Assembly: GCA_904420175.1 (NCBI GenBank)
Contig: CAJFUF010000025.1
Coordinates: forward strand, 1-64,000
Direction of reading: 5' to 3'
DNA length: 64,000 nucleotides
Source: Candidatus Schneewindia gallinarum
GTDB taxonomy: Bacteria > Bacillota > Clostridia > Oscillospirales > Ruminococcaceae
Positions within the stretch are counted from its first letter, which is position 1, and the number at the start of each line of letters is the position of its first letter. The position numbers were made by a program, and so were the translations under genes. The notes below the pieces were generated by a model. It saw only the letters and a program-made list of their open reading frames with translations. It ran no database searches and was not told the DNA's origin. Shown piece by piece: positions 1 to 8,549 of the stretch.

Positions 1-262
1 TAATGCCATCTACAATTACATCATATCCACCGCGAGCAAACCGCTTTGCGGCTTCTAAGAAAGACTCAATCACTACCAAGTTTTGGCCGTTAGATTGCGG
101 CAAATGTGGAGGAATGGCGTTTTTACTCAGATAATGATAAAAGTCATCCGTATGCATATGAACAGACTTTTCCATGCTGGATTCTTTTGCAATAATAGAT
201 GATGTTGTAGTTTTTCCGGTGCCTGGCGATCCTGTAATCACAAGAATTCTTTCTTGCTCCAT
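1..262 (-). CDS. P-loop kinase / AAA-type ATPase, partial (C-terminus outside window)
   Basis: The first 87 codons of a minus-strand gene are visible; the rest lies beyond the window start. The N-terminus reads MEQERILVITGSPGTGKTTT, so a Walker A motif (GSPGTGKT) sits at about residues 11-18. It is followed by HMHTDDFYHYL, a D-D-F segment like the substrate-side motif of small-molecule kinases of the chloramphenicol phosphotransferase / zeta-toxin / shikimate-kinase-like group. A Shine-Dalgarno GGAGG lies about 10 nt upstream of the ATG. Base composition is clearly more AT-rich than all neighbouring genes, which suggests acquisition by transfer. The substrate cannot be assigned: it could be an antibiotic- or nucleoside-phosphorylating enzyme or a housekeeping P-loop kinase. 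Confidence 0.75.
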   Translation of the reverse strand, partial: MEQERILVITGSPGTGKTTTSSIIAKESSMEKSVHMHTDDFYHYLSKNAIPPHLPQSNGQNLVVIESFLEAAKRFARGGYDVIVDGI

Positions 263-345
263 TTATATTAGGTCCTCCATAACTCTCGATTAATCTTTCT
301 ATTTCTTAAAAAATCATATCATAGAATACCTTATAAATCTACCTT

Positions 346-468
346 TTACCGCCCTCCCCGGTCAAGGGAGCGCCGGGGCCGTTTGCGGCCTTTCTCCGCC
401 TGTTCCCGCTGCTTGTCGGCCTCCACCGCCGCCTCCACCTGTTCCGGCCCCAAGACCCGCTCAAGTCC
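346..468 (-). pseudogene. C-terminal remnant of a GC-rich, highly charged protein gene
   Basis: On the minus strand there is a short open frame of 40 codons with a stop codon directly upstream in frame and no start. It encodes a charged tail (GLERVLGPEQVEAAVEAD, then KQREQAEKGRKRPRRSLD) and ends in TAA at 346-348. Such Glu/Lys/Arg-rich tails are common at the ends of relaxases and other proteins of integrative elements, but I cannot name the family. The base composition changes sharply from GC-rich to AT-rich right at its stop codon, next to the P-loop kinase gene. I read it as a decayed end of a mobile-element gene. Confidence 0.4.
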
Positions 469-481
469 TTAGCAGGCAGAA

Positions 482-515
482 AAAACCGCAGGCCCCTTTT
501 CCAAAGGGCCTGCAG
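482..515 (-). terminator. Rho-independent terminator of guaA
   Basis: Read on the minus strand, an 8-bp stem GCAGGCCC/GGGCCTGC (arms 506-513 and 488-495) is followed by GGTTTTTT. It lies 12 nt beyond the guaA stop codon. Confidence 0.85.
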
Positions 516-525
516 GTAAAGTCAT

Positions 526-2058
526 TTATTCCCACTCAATTGTTGCCGGGGGCTTTGTCGTGATATCGTACACAATACGGTTGATGCCGGATACCTCGTT
601 GACAATCCGCTCGGACACCCGCTCCAGAACCTCGTAGGGGATTTTGGCCCAGTCCGCCGTCATGAAGTCGGTGGTGGTGACTGCGCGCAGCGCCAGCGTG
701 TAGTCGTAGGTGCGGAAGTCGCCCATGACGCCCACGGAGCGCATGCTGGTCAGCACGGCAAAGTACTGATGGATTTCCGTATTCAGCCCGTTTTTCGCGA
801 TTTCCTCACGGAAGATGGCGTCCGCATCGCGGAGGATATCCAGCTTGTCCTTTGTAATTTCCCCAATAATGCGGATGGCAAGGCCCGGGCCGGGGAAGGG
901 CTGCCGGTTCACAAGGTAATCCGGCAGACCGAGTTCACGGCCAAGGGCGCGCACCTCGTCCTTAAACAGAAGACGGAGAGGCTCCACAATATCCGTAAAT
1001 TCCACCACATCGGGCAGACCGCCTACATTGTGGTGGCTTTTAATAACCGCCGCATCGCCAAGGCCGGACTCAATCACATCGGGGTAGATGGTCCCCTGCG
1101 CAAGGAAGTCCACCTTGCCGATTTTCTTTGCCTCCTCCTCAAAGACGCGGATAAACTCCTCGCCGATGAGCTTGCGTTTTGTCTCGGGTTCTGCCACGCC
1201 GGACAGCTTTGCAAGGAAACGATCCGCCGCATCCACGCGGATGAAGTTCATCTCGTCGCTGCGGAAGGCAGCCTCAATTTCGTCCCCCTCATTTTTGCGC
1301 ATAAAGCCGTGGTCGACAAAGACACAATATAGGTTCTTCCCGCAGGCTTTGGACAGCAGCCGCGCAGCAACCGAGCTGTCCACGCCGCCGGACAGGGCCA
1401 GCAGCACCTTCTTATCGCCGATTTTCTCCTTTAATTCCCGAACGGCGGATACGGCGTAGCTCTCCATGGACCAGTCCCGCTTGCAGCCGCAGGCTTTGAC
1501 AAGGAAATTCAGCAGGATTTGTTTTCCGTACTCTGTATGCAGCACTTCCGGATGGAACTGCACCGCATACAGCCCGCGATCCTCGTCGCCCATGGCGGCA
1601 GTGGGGCAGGAGGCGGTGGTGCAGATGGCGTGAAAGCCCTCCGGCAGCCGGTCGATAAAATCCGTGTGGCTCATCCACACAACGCTACTTTGGGGCAGCC
1701 CGTCAAACAGGGGGGAGGTGGTGTCCATGTCCGCCGGGGTCTTGCCATACTCCTTCACGCCGGCACTGCTGACATGTCCGCCAAGCAGGTTGGCCATCAG
1801 CTGCGCGCCGTAGCAGATCCCCAGCACCGGGACACCCAGTGAAAAAATTCCTGCGTCCACAGTGGGCGCCCCGTCCAGATAGACGCTGTTGGGGCCGCCG
1901 GTGAAGATGATGCCGACGGGGTCAAAAGCCCGGATATCGTCCAGCGGGGTTTTGTAGCTTTTCACCTCGCAGTAGACGCCCGCGTCACGGACGCGGCGGG
2001 CAATCAGCTGGTTGTACTGGCCGCCGAAATCGAGTACGAGAACTTTCTGGTGGGTCAT
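526..2058 (-). CDS. guaA: GMP synthase (glutamine-hydrolysing)
   Basis: This enzyme converts XMP to GMP with ATP and glutamine, the last step of GMP synthesis in the cytoplasm. The protein has 510 residues, the usual length. The N-terminal class I glutamine amidotransferase domain shows GICYGAQ (nucleophile Cys82) and FHPE (His169, Glu171). The ATP pyrophosphatase domain follows with the P-loop SGGVDSS at 223-229, and the C-terminal dimerisation domain ends in [10 protein letters not shown]. The start is the ATG at 2056-2058 because AGGAGG lies 7 nt upstream; a longer frame to 2124 reads through the promoter and is not used. It is monocistronic, with its own promoter and terminator. Confidence 0.97.
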   Translation of the reverse strand: MTHQKVLVLDFGGQYNQLIARRVRDAGVYCEVKSYKTPLDDIRAFDPVGIIFTGGPNSVYLDGAPTVDAGIFSLGVPVLGICYGAQLMANLLGGHVSSAGVKEYGKTPADMDTTSPLFDGLPQSSVVWMSHTDFIDRLPEGFHAICTTASCPTAAMGDEDRGLYAVQFHPEVLHTEYGKQILLNFLVKACGCKRDWSMESYAVSAVRELKEKIGDKKVLLALSGGVDSSVAARLLSKACGKNLYCVFVDHGFMRKNEGDEIEAAFRSDEMNFIRVDAADRFLAKLSGVAEPETKRKLIGEEFIRVFEEEAKKIGKVDFLAQGTIYPDVIESGLGDAAVIKSHHNVGGLPDVVEFTDIVEPLRLLFKDEVRALGRELGLPDYLVNRQPFPGPGLAIRIIGEITKDKLDILRDADAIFREEIAKNGLNTEIHQYFAVLTSMRSVGVMGDFRTYDYTLALRAVTTTDFMTADWAKIPYEVLERVSERIVNEVSGINRIVYDITTKPPATIEWE

Positions 2059-2095
2059 GGAACAGCCTCCTTGTTGTTTTGCTTCATCATGTTCT

Positions 2096-2124
2096 ATAAT
2101 ACTTTTTTTTTCGCTAAAAGGCAA
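2096..2124 (-). promoter_or_regulatory. Sigma-A promoter of guaA
   Basis: Minus-strand TTGCCT (2119-2124), a 17-nt spacer, and TATTAT (2096-2101). It overlaps the last codons of the upstream tmcAL gene. I see no purine riboswitch in the short leader. Confidence 0.7.
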
Positions 2125-3319
2125 CCTGTTTTTTTATATAGGCGGGCGTTGTGTAATCTTCACCCGACGCGAGAATCCGTGGGGTGCACACACCGAACAA
2201 GTCTGTTGCACGCACCTCGATTTCTGCGAAGCGCCTTGCCGCCGGGGAGGTGTCCTGAAGCTCCTTTAAGGAGGTGGAGACCGGCAGGCTGCACCGGCCT
2301 TTCATTTGCTTTAACAGCTCCTCCCCGCCAGGGCCGAACGCCAGCACATGCACATAGGGGACAGGCAGCTCGAAATCCGCCTTTTTTACCCCTGTCAGCC
2401 CTGCAACCACCATGCGGCGTACCCGGCTCATGGTGTAGCGCTTGGTTTTCAGGCTGTCGAACAGATGTTCAATGCTGCGGGCGGAGCGTACGGCGGCCAT
2501 CATGCGGTGCTCCATCCCCTCGGTCACGTCGGGAATTTCCAACAGGCGCTCCTTTGTCATTTTGCGCAGCCCCAGCAGCACTGCCGCCTCCCCTTTGGAA
2601 AGCCGGGCGGGGGCCCGCCCCTCGCTCATCTCCCGCAGCAGCCCATACAGAGAGCTTTCAGGCATCAGCCCGCTCAGCCCGTCCAGCTGCCCTTTCAGCA
2701 CCAGCTCCCGAATGTGGGAGGCGGAGGCCACCCCTTCGCTTACCTCGTCCGTGTCGTGACCGGCGAACCTGCGCAGCACGGCGGAGGGGACAATTGTGCT
2801 GCCGTGCCGCTGCAGCGCCTTGCAGTACTCAATGCCGAGGGTGTCGTTGGGGGAGGGGATGAAGCCCACTGTCGGCTCCCGCATGTAGGCCATCTCCTGT
2901 GCGGCGGGGAAACTGACGCCTGTGGCCCTTAAATACAGCTTCACATTGGCCATGTAGTTTTCGGACAGGGCAAAGCGCGCCGCGGCAGTAAGCTTCTCCG
3001 TGTCACCGCATTCACTTCCGAAGCTGAGAATGTCCACAATGCCCAGCGCATCGAGAATGCGGACGGCGCCGTCGGCAAACCGCTCGGCCGAGGCGCCCGC
3101 ATAAACGGCAGGCAGCTCCAGCACCAGGTCGGCCCCGCTTTCCACTGCGGCGGCTGCCCGGGCAGCCTTGTGACACAGCGCCACGTCCCCGCGCTGGACC
3201 ACATTCCCGCTCATCAAGGCGATAATATGGGTCGCGCCCAGCTCCCTGGTTTTTTCAATGTGCAGCTTGTGCCCGTTGTGAAAGGGATTGTATTCTGCAA
3301 TGATTGCGGCAGTTTTCAC
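2114..3319 (-). CDS. tmcAL: tRNA(Met) cytidine acetate ligase (TmcAL / YlbM family)
   Basis: In Bacillus this family uses acetate and ATP, through an acetyl-adenylate, to make N4-acetylcytidine at the wobble position of elongator tRNA-Met. The 401-residue protein is full length. It opens with [17 protein letters not shown], carrying the nucleotidyltransferase HxGH-type signature at about residues 10-17, followed by the conserved [16 protein letters not shown] and the ADLVLELP strand, and later [11 protein letters not shown]. The start codon is GTG at 3317-3319 with GAGGTG 8 nt upstream. The gene is divergent from ackA, whose enzyme also handles acetate. The next gene, guaA, has its own promoter inside this gene's end. 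Confidence 0.92.
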   Translation of the reverse strand: MKTAAIIAEYNPFHNGHKLHIEKTRELGATHIIALMSGNVVQRGDVALCHKAARAAAAVESGADLVLELPAVYAGASAERFADGAVRILDALGIVDILSFGSECGDTEKLTAAARFALSENYMANVKLYLRATGVSFPAAQEMAYMREPTVGFIPSPNDTLGIEYCKALQRHGSTIVPSAVLRRFAGHDTDEVSEGVASASHIRELVLKGQLDGLSGLMPESSLYGLLREMSEGRAPARLSKGEAAVLLGLRKMTKERLLEIPDVTEGMEHRMMAAVRSARSIEHLFDSLKTKRYTMSRVRRMVVAGLTGVKKADFELPVPYVHVLAFGPGGEELLKQMKGRCSLPVSTSLKELQDTSPAARRFAEIEVRATDLFGVCTPRILASGEDYTTPAYIKKQVAF

Positions 3320-3349
3320 AGGAATGCACCTCGTCTTTCCTCTTGAAAT

Positions 3350-3378
3350 TTGTCTTTAATTATTATATCATATAAAAT
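3350..3378 (+). promoter_or_regulatory. Probable sigma-A promoter of ackA
   Basis: TTGTCT (3350-3355), 17-nt spacer, TAAAAT (3373-3378). It overlaps the divergent tmcAL promoter on the other strand. Confidence 0.6.
3362..3370 (-). promoter_or_regulatory. Extended -10 promoter of tmcAL
   Basis: Minus-strand TGATATAAT, a TGnTATAAT extended -10 element (TATAAT at 3362-3367). No convincing -35 box. It lies inside the opposing ackA promoter. Confidence 0.6.
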
Positions 3379-3435
3379 AGACTGTTTGGGAAAAAGCTTT
3401 CTGCTTTTGTGAAAGCCAAAATAGGGAGGATAAGA

Positions 3436-4650
3436 ATGAAAATTTTAGTTGTGAATGCGGGGAGTTCCTCACTGAAGTACCAGCTGATTGACATGGACAC
3501 GGAGGACGTTCTTGCCAGAGGTGTGTGCGAGCGTATCGGAGAGGCGGGAAGCCGCATTATCCACAAGCTGCCGGACGGCAGAAAGTATACGGAGGAAGTG
3601 GAGCTGCCGGATCATACGGCAGCCTTTAAAAAGGTGACGGACGTCATGCTGCACGGCGACTACGCAGTGCTGAAGGACCTGTCCGATATCGCCGCCGTCG
3701 GCCACCGCATCGTTCAGGGCGCCGAGCGCTTCTCCGAATCGGTCCTTGTGACGGAGGAGGTTGTAAACACCATCAGCGAGATTGCGCCGCTGGCCCCGCT
3801 GCACAACGTGGCCCACGTTCAGGCCATCCGTGCCTGCCAGGCCGTGCTTGACAAAAGCGTGCCGCAGGTGGTGGTTTTCGATACGTCCTTCCACGCCACC
3901 ATGCCGCCCAAGGCGTTCCTGTTCGGCGTACCGTACGAGTATTATAAAAAATACCATGTGCGCCGCTACGGCTTCCACGGCACCTCTCACCGGTATGTCA
4001 GCGCCAAGTGCGCCGAGGTGATGGGCCGCGACATCAAGGATTTGAAGCTGATCACCTGCCATCTGGGCAACGGCTGCTCCATTACGGCAGTGGACGGCGG
4101 CAAGTCTGTGGACACCTCCATGGGCTTCACCCCGCTGGACGGCTTTATTATGGGCACAAGAAGCGGCGGCGTGGATCCCTCAGCCGTGACGTACATCATG
4201 GAGAAGGAGGGCTTCTCCCCGAAGGAAATGGACCTTGTCCTCAATAAGAAGAGCGGCTATTACGGCCTGTCCGGCGGCATCAGCGATCACCGCGATCTGT
4301 GCGCCGCCGCTGACAACGGCGACGAAATGGCGGAGCTTGCCCGTCAGATTCAGGTCTACCAGATTAAAAAATTTATCGGCGGCTATGCGACGGTGCTGGG
4401 CCGGGTAGACGGCATTGTGTTCACCGGCGGAATTGGCGAGAACTCCCACTGGATCCGGGAGAACATCTGTGAAAACATGGGTATCCTCGGCATCTCCATC
4501 GATAAGGAAAAGAACCGCCACATCAGCGGAAGCGAGTGTGAAATCACCGGCGCGGATTCCAAAGTTGCCGTGTGGGTCATCGCCACGGATGAGGAGCTGA
4601 CCATTGCCCGCGACACAAAGGAAATCTGCGAAAGAGCAGGCCTGCTGTAA
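3436..4650 (+). CDS. ackA: Acetate kinase
   Basis: Interconverts acetyl phosphate plus ADP with acetate plus ATP, the ATP-yielding last step of acetate fermentation. The 404-residue product has the family hallmarks: MKILVVNAGSSSLKYQL at the N-terminus, RRYGFHGTSHRYV, the phosphate-binding HLGNGCSI, the segment MGTRSGGVDPS, and VFTGGIGENS. The start is the ATG at 3436, with GGGAGGA 5 nt upstream; an upstream in-frame ATG at 3409 lacks such a site. No pta gene is adjacent, so the phosphotransacetylase must be elsewhere. It is expressed alone, between its own promoter and a strong terminator. Confidence 0.97.
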   Translation: MKILVVNAGSSSLKYQLIDMDTEDVLARGVCERIGEAGSRIIHKLPDGRKYTEEVELPDHTAAFKKVTDVMLHGDYAVLKDLSDIAAVGHRIVQGAERFSESVLVTEEVVNTISEIAPLAPLHNVAHVQAIRACQAVLDKSVPQVVVFDTSFHATMPPKAFLFGVPYEYYKKYHVRRYGFHGTSHRYVSAKCAEVMGRDIKDLKLITCHLGNGCSITAVDGGKSVDTSMGFTPLDGFIMGTRSGGVDPSAVTYIMEKEGFSPKEMDLVLNKKSGYYGLSGGISDHRDLCAAADNGDEMAELARQIQVYQIKKFIGGYATVLGRVDGIVFTGGIGENSHWIRENICENMGILGISIDKEKNRHISGSECEITGADSKVAVWVIATDEELTIARDTKEICERAGLL

Positions 4651-4690
4651 CGGCGCCCTGTGCGGGAAAAACGGCAGGACATAGAAAAAT

Positions 4691-4731
4691 AAAAAGCACG
4701 GCGAAGGGGAATCCCTTCGCCGTGCTTTTTT
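4691..4731. terminator. Bidirectional terminator between ackA and the DUF378 gene
   Basis: Long perfect stem: arms 4691-4708 and 4713-4730, loop GAAT, flanked by an A-run on one side and a T-run on the other. It serves the convergent genes on both strands. Confidence 0.9.
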
Positions 4732-4754
4732 GCCGGCACATACGATACATAAAA

Positions 4755-4967
4755 TCAGTGATCGGAAACCGTGTCTCTGTCCTTGAAAAACAGGGAGATG
4801 CACCAAAGCCCGGCCACAAAGATCAGCCCGTACACAATGCGGCTGACAATTGCCGCCTGTCCGCCGAACAGCCACGCCACCAGATCAAACTGGAAAATGC
4901 CCACAAGCCCCCAGTTGAAGGCGCCGATGATGACCAGCAGCAGTGCGATAATATCCAGTGCTTTCAT
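4755..4967 (-). CDS. DUF378 family small membrane protein
   Basis: A 70-residue protein of the DUF378 (YuzA-like) family. It starts MKALDIIALLLVIIGAFNWG, a first hydrophobic helix with the conserved GAFNWGLVG turn, and has a second helix at IVSRIVYGLIFVAGLWCI. It is therefore predicted to span the membrane twice with a short charged C-terminus. A strong Shine-Dalgarno (AGGAGG) lies upstream of the ATG. The family has no known function. It is flanked by terminators on both sides, so it is probably a single-gene unit; I could not place its promoter with confidence. Confidence 0.85.
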   Translation of the reverse strand: MKALDIIALLLVIIGAFNWGLVGIFQFDLVAWLFGGQAAIVSRIVYGLIFVAGLWCISLFFKDRDTVSDH

Positions 4968-5021
4968 TGTATTATCCTCCTTTTGTTTCCTCTAGTTTGC
5001 CACAAAATCAGGAGGATATAC

Positions 5022-5059
5022 AAAATAGGCCGGGATAAATTTACCCGGCCTGTTTTTTT
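5022..5059. terminator. Terminator after the UPF0210 operon
   Basis: Stem AGGCCGGG/CCCGGCCT (5027-5034 and 5044-5051). The T-run is strongest on the plus strand (TGTTTTTTT); on the minus strand it is ATTTTG. Its position, right at the UPF0210 stop codon, fits termination of that operon. Confidence 0.65.
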
Positions 5060-6419
5060 AATTTTTCAAGCTTTGAATCGGCGCAGGAAGCCGTCCGCCG
5101 CGGCTGATAAACTTCAGGGGGGATTTCTCGCTGACTTTCATCACCGGCCCGCTGCCCAGCAGCCCGCCGAAATCCAGCTCATCCCCAATCTGCTTGCCAA
5201 TGGCGGGGATGAGGCGGACGGCGGTGGTTTTGGTGTTAATCATGCCGATGGCGGCCTCGTCCGCAATGATGGCGGAGATGGTCTCCGGCGTGATGTCGCC
5301 GGGCACCACAATCATGTCAAGGCCGACAGAGCAGACCGCGGTCATGGCCTCCAGCTTTTCAATGGACAGTGTCCCGGCCCGGGCCGCGTCGATCATGCCC
5401 GCGTCCTCCGTAACCGGGATGAAGGCGCCGGACAGCCCGCCGATGTGGCTGGACGCCATAACGCCGCCCTTCTTCACGGCGTCGTTCAAAAGGGCAAGGC
5501 ATGCGGTGGTGCCGGGGCAGCCGCACTGTTCAAGCCCCATTTCCTCAAGAATATGCGCCACCGAGTCGCCCTGGGCGGGTGTGGGGGCAAGGGACAAATC
5601 CACAATGCCGAAAGGCGCACCCAGGCGCTTGGCCGCACGGTTTGCCACCAGCTGGCCCATCCGGGTGATTTTGAACGCGGTTTTTTTGACAATATCGGCA
5701 ACCTGGGCAATGTCCGCATCCGGCGCTTTGGCAAGGGCGGCGCGCACCACCCCGGGGCCGGAGACGCCCACGTTGATAACGCAGTCCGGCTCGCCTACGC
5801 CGTGGAATGCCCCTGCCATAAAGGGGTTGTCCTCCGGCGCGTTGCAGAACACCACAAGCTTTGCCGCGCCGATGCAGTTGCGGTCGGCCGTACGCTGTGC
5901 CGTCTCTTTGACGACCTGTCCCATCAGGCGCACTGCGTCCATGTTAAGCCCCGCCTTGGTGGAGCCGATGTTCACGCTGCTGCAAAGGTTGTCGGTGACG
6001 GACAGCGCCTCGGGGATGGAGCGGATCAGCGCCTCGTCCCCGGCAGAAAAGCCCTTGTGCACAAGGGCGGAGTACCCGCCGATAAAGTTGACACCGGTGC
6101 TTTCCGCTGCCCGCTGCAGCGCCTTTGCATACACCACCGGGTCACCGCCGGAGGCAGCGCACAGCATGGCGATGGGGGTGACGGAAATGCGTTTGTTGAT
6201 AATGGGAATACCAAGCTCGCTCTCGATCTGCTCCCCGGTTTTGACAAGGTGCTGCGCCTTCTTCGTGATTTTGTCGTAGACAAGCTCCGCAGAGGCGTTA
6301 ATGTCGCCGCGGCAGCAGTCCAAAAGGGAGATCCCCATCGTGATGGTACGGATGTCCAGGTGCTCATCCGAAATCATGTGGATGGTCTCCAGAATGTCGT
6401 TTACATTGAGATTTAACAT
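5058..6419 (-). CDS. UPF0210 (PFL family, DUF711) protein
   Basis: A 453-residue protein of the UPF0210 / DUF711 family, found next to UPF0237 ACT-domain genes in many Firmicutes and archaea. Recognisable segments are the N-terminus [16 protein letters not shown], the [14 protein letters not shown] segment, [13 protein letters not shown], and [13 protein letters not shown] in the middle. The family is structurally related to glycyl-radical (pyruvate formate-lyase-like) barrels, but I see no C-terminal glycyl-radical motif and the reaction is unknown. It lies 14 nt downstream of the ACT gene and is the last gene of a three-gene operon. Confidence 0.9.
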   Translation of the reverse strand: MLNLNVNDILETIHMISDEHLDIRTITMGISLLDCCRGDINASAELVYDKITKKAQHLVKTGEQIESELGIPIINKRISVTPIAMLCAASGGDPVVYAKALQRAAESTGVNFIGGYSALVHKGFSAGDEALIRSIPEALSVTDNLCSSVNIGSTKAGLNMDAVRLMGQVVKETAQRTADRNCIGAAKLVVFCNAPEDNPFMAGAFHGVGEPDCVINVGVSGPGVVRAALAKAPDADIAQVADIVKKTAFKITRMGQLVANRAAKRLGAPFGIVDLSLAPTPAQGDSVAHILEEMGLEQCGCPGTTACLALLNDAVKKGGVMASSHIGGLSGAFIPVTEDAGMIDAARAGTLSIEKLEAMTAVCSVGLDMIVVPGDITPETISAIIADEAAIGMINTKTTAVRLIPAIGKQIGDELDFGGLLGSGPVMKVSEKSPLKFISRGGRLPAPIQSLKN

Positions 6420-6433
6420 GGATGGCCCCTCCG

Positions 6434-6703
6434 CTAAATTTTGTGCATGGAATTGAAGATGTCCTCGTGCATGGTGTGAATGCTGAGGTTCTGCTTTTCG
6501 CCGAGGGCGGTCAGCTCTTCCTTAAACTTGTCGAAGGGGGCGGTGGCGCCCTTTAAGTCCACCAGCATAATCATGGTGAACAGGTCCTGCAGGATCGTCT
6601 GTGTCACATCCAGGATGTTGACGCCGTCTTTTTCACACACGGCGCTGACCTTTGCAAGGATTCCGACCGTGTCTTTTCCAATGACAGAGATAACAGCACG
6701 CAT
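6434..6703 (-). CDS. ACT domain protein, UPF0237 family
   Basis: An 89-residue stand-alone ACT domain, [20 protein letters not shown] onward, with the typical [18 protein letters not shown] second strand pair. ACT domains bind small ligands, usually amino acids, and regulate partner enzymes. The fixed pairing with the UPF0210 gene directly downstream suggests it is the regulatory partner of that protein. The start chosen is the ATG at 6701-6703, preceded by GAAAGGA; an upstream in-frame start at 6769 would overlap the preceding gene and adds residues not seen in the family. Confidence 0.9.
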   Translation of the reverse strand: MRAVISVIGKDTVGILAKVSAVCEKDGVNILDVTQTILQDLFTMIMLVDLKGATAPFDKFKEELTALGEKQNLSIHTMHEDIFNSMHKI

Positions 6704-6728
6704 AATACAAAATTCCTTTCTTCCGTTT

Positions 6729-7424
6729 TTACACTCTTTTGCGGATAATGCCCATGGGCGTCTGCTCATGGCACTGGCCGAGCGGGTTGTCCTTTAAAAT
6801 CCGCACCAGTTTTTCCCGGTTAAGCTGAACGGGCCACGCGCCGAGGATGTTGCCGCCGATGTCGTTGATGTCCGTGATGGCGACAGAAATGCCGTATTTT
6901 TCGCCGATTTGCTTCGCCACCTCGTCCGGCTTGTCAGGGGCCAGCACCACATACTGGTTGTAGGGGGGCAGCGTGTTGGAGCAGGGCCCGTCAATGCCGC
7001 GGGCCTTTTCACCCGCGACCCGGTAAAACCAGCCCTTGCGGCCGAACAGCTTGCCGATGACGGAGCAGCAGGCCGCAAACAGGATCCGGATTGTGCCGCA
7101 CTCGCGCAGGGCGCACTCCATGGTTTCCGGCATGCCGAGCCCGATGCCGTAGCTTGTCTTGACCACATGCTTAGAGAGAAAGACTGCCAGCCTGCGGGCC
7201 TTGATATCCTTTAGCGGTATGGCACGGTGCTGGGTGCAGGCCACGATTTTTTCCGTGATGAACAGGATGTCGCCCTCTTTCATGGCGGGAACACCGTACC
7301 TGCCCACCACCTCAAGGATGTTGTCCGTGTCGTCGATAACATGGGTTTTCAGCGGGATCCGGTCGTAGGTCTCCCCATCCACCGAAATTGAAAGGTTTTT
7401 CCCCTCGTTGGCTTGCTCTTTCAT
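6729..7424 (-). CDS. Coenzyme F420-0:L-glutamate ligase-like protein (CofE family)
   Basis: A 231-residue protein with the F420-ligase fold signature: DRIPLKTHVI near residue 20, GDILFITEKIVA at about 50-61, GIDGPCSNTLPPYNQYVVLAPDKPD, and ITDINDIGGNILG near the C-terminus. In methanogens and actinobacteria CofE adds glutamate to coenzyme F420-0. No other F420 gene is visible here and Clostridia generally do not make F420, so the substrate is probably a different carboxylate. It heads the operon with the ACT and UPF0210 genes and is preceded by GGAGG. It has a roughly 170-nt leader from an extended -10 promoter. Confidence 0.85.
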   Translation of the reverse strand: MKEQANEGKNLSISVDGETYDRIPLKTHVIDDTDNILEVVGRYGVPAMKEGDILFITEKIVACTQHRAIPLKDIKARRLAVFLSKHVVKTSYGIGLGMPETMECALRECGTIRILFAACCSVIGKLFGRKGWFYRVAGEKARGIDGPCSNTLPPYNQYVVLAPDKPDEVAKQIGEKYGISVAITDINDIGGNILGAWPVQLNREKLVRILKDNPLGQCHEQTPMGIIRKRV

Positions 7425-7437
7425 TCTTTAACCTCCA

Positions 7438-7600
7438 AAACAGTCTTGCCGCCGGATGGACCGGCGGGCCGTAAGCCGGGTGGAAACCGGCGCAGGCTGG
7501 TGCCGCTATCCGCCTTTTTCCGGTACGTCCGGCAAAAAGGCGGCGGCCGCCCGGCTCAGCATGGGCGAAACCAAAGCGGCGGGCCGTTTTCCATTCCCGC
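7438..7600 (-). promoter_or_regulatory. GC-rich, strongly folded 5' leader of the CofE/UPF0237/UPF0210 operon
   Basis: The stretch between the promoter at 7603 and the CofE start contains several nested inverted repeats. A central hairpin has near-perfect arms CCGCCTTTTT/AAAAAGGCGG (about 7509-7543). It is enclosed by AGCCGGGTGG pairing with CCGCCCGGCT (about 7474 and 7549). A third stem GCCGCCGG/CCGGCGGG lies near 7450-7470. I do not recognise a known riboswitch class. Confidence 0.5.
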
Positions 7601-7602
7601 AT

Positions 7603-7611
7603 ATTATACCA
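7603..7611 (-). promoter_or_regulatory. Extended -10 promoter of the CofE-like operon
   Basis: Minus-strand TGGTATAAT (perfect TGnTATAAT; TATAAT at 7603-7608). There is no good -35 match. It would give a leader of roughly 170 nt before the CofE-like gene. Confidence 0.65.
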
Positions 7612-7681
7612 CATTTTTTGTTCCCTGCATAAAAAATTTACCGGCCGCCCACCCAATCATGATGAAAAAGAGGGAAGAATA

Positions 7682-7690
7682 TGGTATGAT
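7682..7690 (+). promoter_or_regulatory. Possible extended -10 promoter of the PHP phosphatase gene
   Basis: TGGTATGAT at 7682-7690 with no clear -35 box. It lies about 30 nt before the chosen start codon. Confidence 0.45.
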
Positions 7691-7718
7691 GAACAGTATG
7701 AAAGAAAAGGGTGATTTC

Positions 7719-8531
7719 ATGAGTAGACCGTTGCTAATGGACAATCATATGCACACCACCGTCTCGGGCGATTCCCGCGCCCCGGCGGAGGAGCTTTGCC
7801 GCAGTGCGGTGGAAAAGGGCTTTTCCATTATCACCTTCACCGATCACTGCGAGGTGGACAAGGTGCCGGAGGACTTCAACCGGATGCTGGTGTCCCTCAC
7901 GCAGCAGCTGTGCACCGACATGCGCTGCCAGTTCCCGCAGCTGACCATTTTGTTCGGCACGGAAATCGGCCAGATGGTGCAGTTCCCCAGGCGGGCACAG
8001 CAAATTGTGGAGGAGTTTCCGCTGGACTTTGTGCTGGCTTCCTTGCACAACACAAAGGGCTACGACGATTTCAGCGCCATCAACTACCTCGATCCTGCTT
8101 TCAACATTGCCGCCATGTTCGAGACGCACTACCGCGAAATGCTGGTGATGGCGCAGACCGGCGACTTTGATTCGCTGGCGCATCTCACCTATCCTTTCCG
8201 GTACCTTGCCAATTTTCCGGAACTGACGGTGGACAAAAACCAATTTGATGATATAATAGATGAAATATTAAAAGCGGTTGTCGCGCGGGGCAAGGCGCTG
8301 GAGATCAACACCTCCGGCCTGCGCCAGAAAATCGGGGAGACGCTGCCGGGCAAAAAGTTCCTCACCCGCTATCGGGAGCTGGGCGGGGAACTGCTGACCA
8401 TCGGCTCCGACGCGCACCTGCCCGGGGATCTCGGCGCAGGCGTCGAGCAGGGCTACGCCCTGGCACAGGCCTGCGGCTTTACCCACATTGCCTATTACAG
8501 GCAGCGCAAGCCGCTTTTGGTGAAATTATAA
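7719..8531 (+). CDS. PHP domain phosphoesterase, histidinol-phosphatase (HisJ/HisK)-like
   Basis: A 270-residue PHP-domain protein. The four PHP metal motifs are visible: DNHMHTTVSGDS near residue 9, FTDHCEV at about 42, a central H in LASLHNTKG, and the C-terminal GSDAHLPGDLG. The architecture matches histidinol-phosphatases of the HisJ type. No other histidine gene is nearby, so a different phosphoester substrate is possible. The start is the ATG at 7719 after GAAAAGGGTG; longer frames read through noncoding sequence. Confidence 0.85.
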   Translation: MSRPLLMDNHMHTTVSGDSRAPAEELCRSAVEKGFSIITFTDHCEVDKVPEDFNRMLVSLTQQLCTDMRCQFPQLTILFGTEIGQMVQFPRRAQQIVEEFPLDFVLASLHNTKGYDDFSAINYLDPAFNIAAMFETHYREMLVMAQTGDFDSLAHLTYPFRYLANFPELTVDKNQFDDIIDEILKAVVARGKALEINTSGLRQKIGETLPGKKFLTRYRELGGELLTIGSDAHLPGDLGAGVEQGYALAQACGFTHIAYYRQRKPLLVKL

Positions 8532-8549
8532 TCAGGGAGGAAATGCTGT

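Noticed and set aside
4722-6416. Long open frame of 564 codons opposite the UPF0210 gene
   Set aside because: A shadow frame caused by high GC codon positions; its translation has no recognisable domains and it crosses two terminators.
7438-7600. Minus-strand CACCCGGCTTACGG resembles the conserved 3' end of RNase P RNA
   Set aside because: The transcript is far too short and the conserved 5' segment GAGGAAAGTCCGGGC is absent on both strands.
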